Source: Lobulomyces angularis (taxonomy: Eukaryota; Chytridiomycota; Chytridiomycetes; Lobulomycetales; Lobulomycetaceae). Taken from it: DNA of 21,534 nucleotides. The notes beneath the pieces are model-generated. The model worked only from the letters and a program-made list of their open reading frames with translations, had not been told where the DNA came from and ran no database searches. Each line of letters begins with the position of its first letter. The first letter of the stretch is position 1. The stretch lies in the NCBI GenBank assembly GCA_027604685.1, contig JADHYX010000071.1, forward strand, positions 1-21,534, written 5' to 3'. Below are positions 19,225 to 21,534 of the stretch, in pieces. A program made the position numbers and the translations under genes.

Positions 19225-21500
19225 TCATATATCTGCCAACTTTTCAATAAATTCTATCATTACTTTTGAATTACTTGCAGAAAAATATCGAGTTTTTCCA
19301 TTTCTTAGGTTTAATGTGACCGAAAAAATGTTTTTTATTCCTAAAAAACAAATTAAAAAAAAAAGAAAAAAAAAAAAAACTTACCATCCTTGTTTAAATC
19401 AGAGTGCAATTCACAATGAAGAAAATCAATTGGTATCAAATTTCTATACTTTAAGTTTCTGGTTTGCAATTTAAAAACGTTTTTTAAGTCTAAAAAATTT
19501 TTCAAGCTTAAGAAGGGCCTAGGTAGCGATTGTTGATCTTCAACTTTGTTGTGTTGACCAAAGTTGTTACTGGTAAATTTCAAAATTATTAGGGAATCTT
19601 TTAATAAAATTAATTTTCCTTGACTTTGAATTTTGGTTGAATTTTGGTTCACTTTTAATTTTAATACATTATCACTTAATAAGACTCTCTGCTTTGGTTT
19701 AAGAAGAATCTAATCAAAATAGATAATAATAAAAGGAAAAGAAAAAAAAATGAATATTTACTGCTGGCGGAATATCAACAACTGACACCAGGAGATCTAT
19801 TAATTTTTCACAGTTTTCTAAAGTGTCACTAAAGTCATTTCTAAAACTCTCAATTTCATTGATAACACTGATGATTTTGGGATGAGGTGTTAACAAATTT
19901 TTTTTTGCATCTAAAAAAAAATAAAAAATAAAAAAATAAAAATATAAACAAAAAATAACTTTTTTGACAAATTTTTTTTATATAAACTATTTTTCTTTTT
20001 CTCTTTTTCAACCTGTACAAATGGTGCCTATTTCTGATAACCGTTTTATGGGTAAGCAAAGTAAATCAAATAAACCAACGTCTGTGTTGTTTTTTTCTAT
20101 ATCTAATAAATATTCCCTAAATTTACTATTTTCTGCTAATATTTTTTGATATTCCCAAAAAGTTTTGCATAGGTTTCCACAATATTCTCCATAAAACATT
20201 TCTAATTCATTTTCCTATGAAAAAAAAAAAAAAAATAAGTTAAGTTAAATATTAACTTTTTTTTTTTTTTACCAAATTTTCCAAAAAAAATATACAACCT
20301 TTTTCCAATAAAACCTCAGTTTCAAAAAGTAAAAATTCAGACTTAAAATTTTGTAAGAGTCTCATGGAACATTGATGAATTTTTAGTAAGTTTTTAAAAA
20401 TCAATTCAACTTTTTCAGTCTTTAAGAGTAGATTTTTTAATTTCACATCGTTCATTAATGGGTTTAAAATAATTTCTATTAAAAGTTCAAGCGAGTTTAA
20501 AAATTTTATTTCAGTTTCAAACAACGAATTAAAAAAATGTAATAAACTCTTTCTTGAGGGTGTTAAATTTTTTAAATCCAAAGCTTTTGAAAATATTTCA
20601 GTAAATGCTTCAGTAAAAACAAAATTTTCGGTATTTAGCGCAAGTAATGAGGTAGATGAGTTCGTATTTGATTTATTTTCGATAAAGGTGACTAGTGATG
20701 CTGTTGAATCCTTTAGTGTAGTTACTGGTAGATCACTCGAGGGACGTTTAGTTCTTTCTGGAACAGGAGGTTTTTTTTCCCTTTCAGCAGATCGAGAATT
20801 AAATTCAATTTTTGGTTTCAGCTCGGTCTTTGCGTTATTGATGGATTTTTCTAATTTTTCAGTAATTTCAGAAACTGATTTTTTTGTTACAGGTAAACTT
20901 GGAGTATTATTATTTTTTTCGAATTTACTTCTTATTTCACTTATACTAGAAATATTAGTATTTACTGGTGATGAAATATTTGAAACTATTGGTAAGACAC
21001 AAGAATCGTATAAAGGTTTTGAAGGCTGACTTTTATTTGCGGTTCGACGAGATTTGTTTTTACCGTAGGTTTCATGTATATTTAATCTTGCCATTTCTGG
21101 TCTAACAGAAACTTTTGCTGCAGCAGATGGTTCTTTTTTATGTACCTCAAGTGGTTTTTGTAATTCCTTTTTTAATCCCGTAATCTAAAAAAAAGTATTT
21201 TTGTATTTTTTTTTTATAAAATTTAAAAAGGTAATTATAAATAGTAAAAAAATTTACCTTGTTGTACTGTGCCCACCAGTCATCTTGACTAAATTAAAAT
21301 AAAAAATTTCATTACAAAAATTTAATTTGTTTTTTTTTTTTTAAATACACATACTCAACATTACTCTTTGTAACAACCTCTACTTTTTTATCATTTTTTT
21401 TTAATCTGTATTCCAAACTTTTTTTTAATAAATTTTTATCAAAATTAGTTTCACAACTTAAAATAAATGGATGTTTTAACAAATCCTCAGCAGTCGATCT
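19225..21500 (-). CDS. STE-type protein kinase fused to RhoGEF (DH-PH), N-terminus off the window
   Basis: Seven exons are visible: 21500(?)-21355, 21288-21258, 21184-20273, 20214-20013, 19910-19762, 19709-19385 and 19340-19225, about 626 aa without the start. The first residues RSTAEDLLKHPFI are the end of a STE20/STE11-class kinase domain (subdomain XI), so the catalytic core lies to the right. Then come a short DDWWAQYNK segment and a ~200-residue linker with a Pro-rich PPVPERTKRP motif (possible SH3 ligand) near 20742-20770. Next is an all-helical DH domain beginning FNSLFETEIKFLNSLELLIE. Its later part includes FYGEYCGNLCKTFWEYQKIL and LFDLLCLPIKRLSEIGTIC, the place of the usual LLIKPVQRI...YPLLL helix. 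A PH-like domain follows (QGKLILLKDSLIILKF ... TRYFSASNSKVMIEFIEKL). It would activate Rho/Rac GTPases under kinase control. Exon phases all agree; the 21500 acceptor (TTTAAAG) is inferred. Confidence 0.75.

Positions 21501-21508
<8 letters not shown>

Positions 21509-21534
<26 letters not shown>
21509..21534. repeat. T26 homopolymer at the right edge
   Basis: An uninterrupted run of 26 T ends the window. On the minus strand it is an A run lying just before the inferred 3' splice site of the kinase-GEF exon, so it is probably intronic. Its length makes base-exact assembly doubtful here. Confidence 0.8.

Noticed and set aside
20688..21029. Plus-strand ORF of 113 codons
   Set aside because: Antisense shadow of the long linker exon of the kinase-GEF gene, which has coherent domain content and splice phases.
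1..21534. CRISPR array, bacterial operon, rRNA or prophage
   Set aside because: No spaced direct repeats, ribosome binding sites, rRNA words or phage genes; all real genes contain spliceosomal introns.

Overview
The window comes from a compact, extremely AT-rich eukaryotic nuclear genome. Genes lie 150-1000 bp apart on both strands and are cut by many short GT-AG introns (mostly 40-90 nt, longest 223 nt). Introns and spacers are dominated by A and T homopolymer runs. Two genes belong to the cilium/flagellum (CFAP410 and IFT80). Together with the very small introns and generally fungal-looking housekeeping genes, this suggests a zoosporic (chytrid-type) fungus. That assignment is inference: other flagellated protists are not excluded, and no rRNA or mitochondrial marker is present.

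Layout, left to right: CFAP410 (minus, C-terminus probably off the left edge); THOC7 (minus) divergent from CFD1/NUBP2 (plus); a type II membrane glycosyltransferase (plus); an unrecognised small hydrophobic ORF (minus) divergent from a tiny spliced ORF (plus, doubtful); a four-helix MARVEL-like membrane protein (minus); a ~450-bp non-coding island with base composition unlike its surroundings; an unrecognised Gln-rich/coiled-coil/RS-tailed protein (minus) divergent from the 40S protein uS2 (RPSA/RPS0, plus); ARP8 (plus) convergent with IFT80 (minus, 16 exons); HGH1 (minus); and a kinase-DH-PH protein (minus) whose N-terminal kinase domain runs off the right edge.

Exon models were built by hand. 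I matched splice sites and reading phase to remembered family patterns, and the sums of exon lengths were checked for divisibility by three: CFD1 286 aa, THOC7 218, glycosyltransferase 479, MARVEL-like 164, RS-tail protein 364, RPSA 269, ARP8 622, IFT80 785, HGH1 374. The genes do not form a pathway. They are a typical mixture of housekeeping functions (mRNA export, Fe-S cluster assembly, ribosome, chromatin remodelling, eEF2 folding), flagellar assembly and signalling. The most unusual items are the kinase-RhoGEF fusion, the compositional island at 7440-7893, the A-rich 3' splice sites, and the unassigned proteins at 8279-9767 and 5745-6119.
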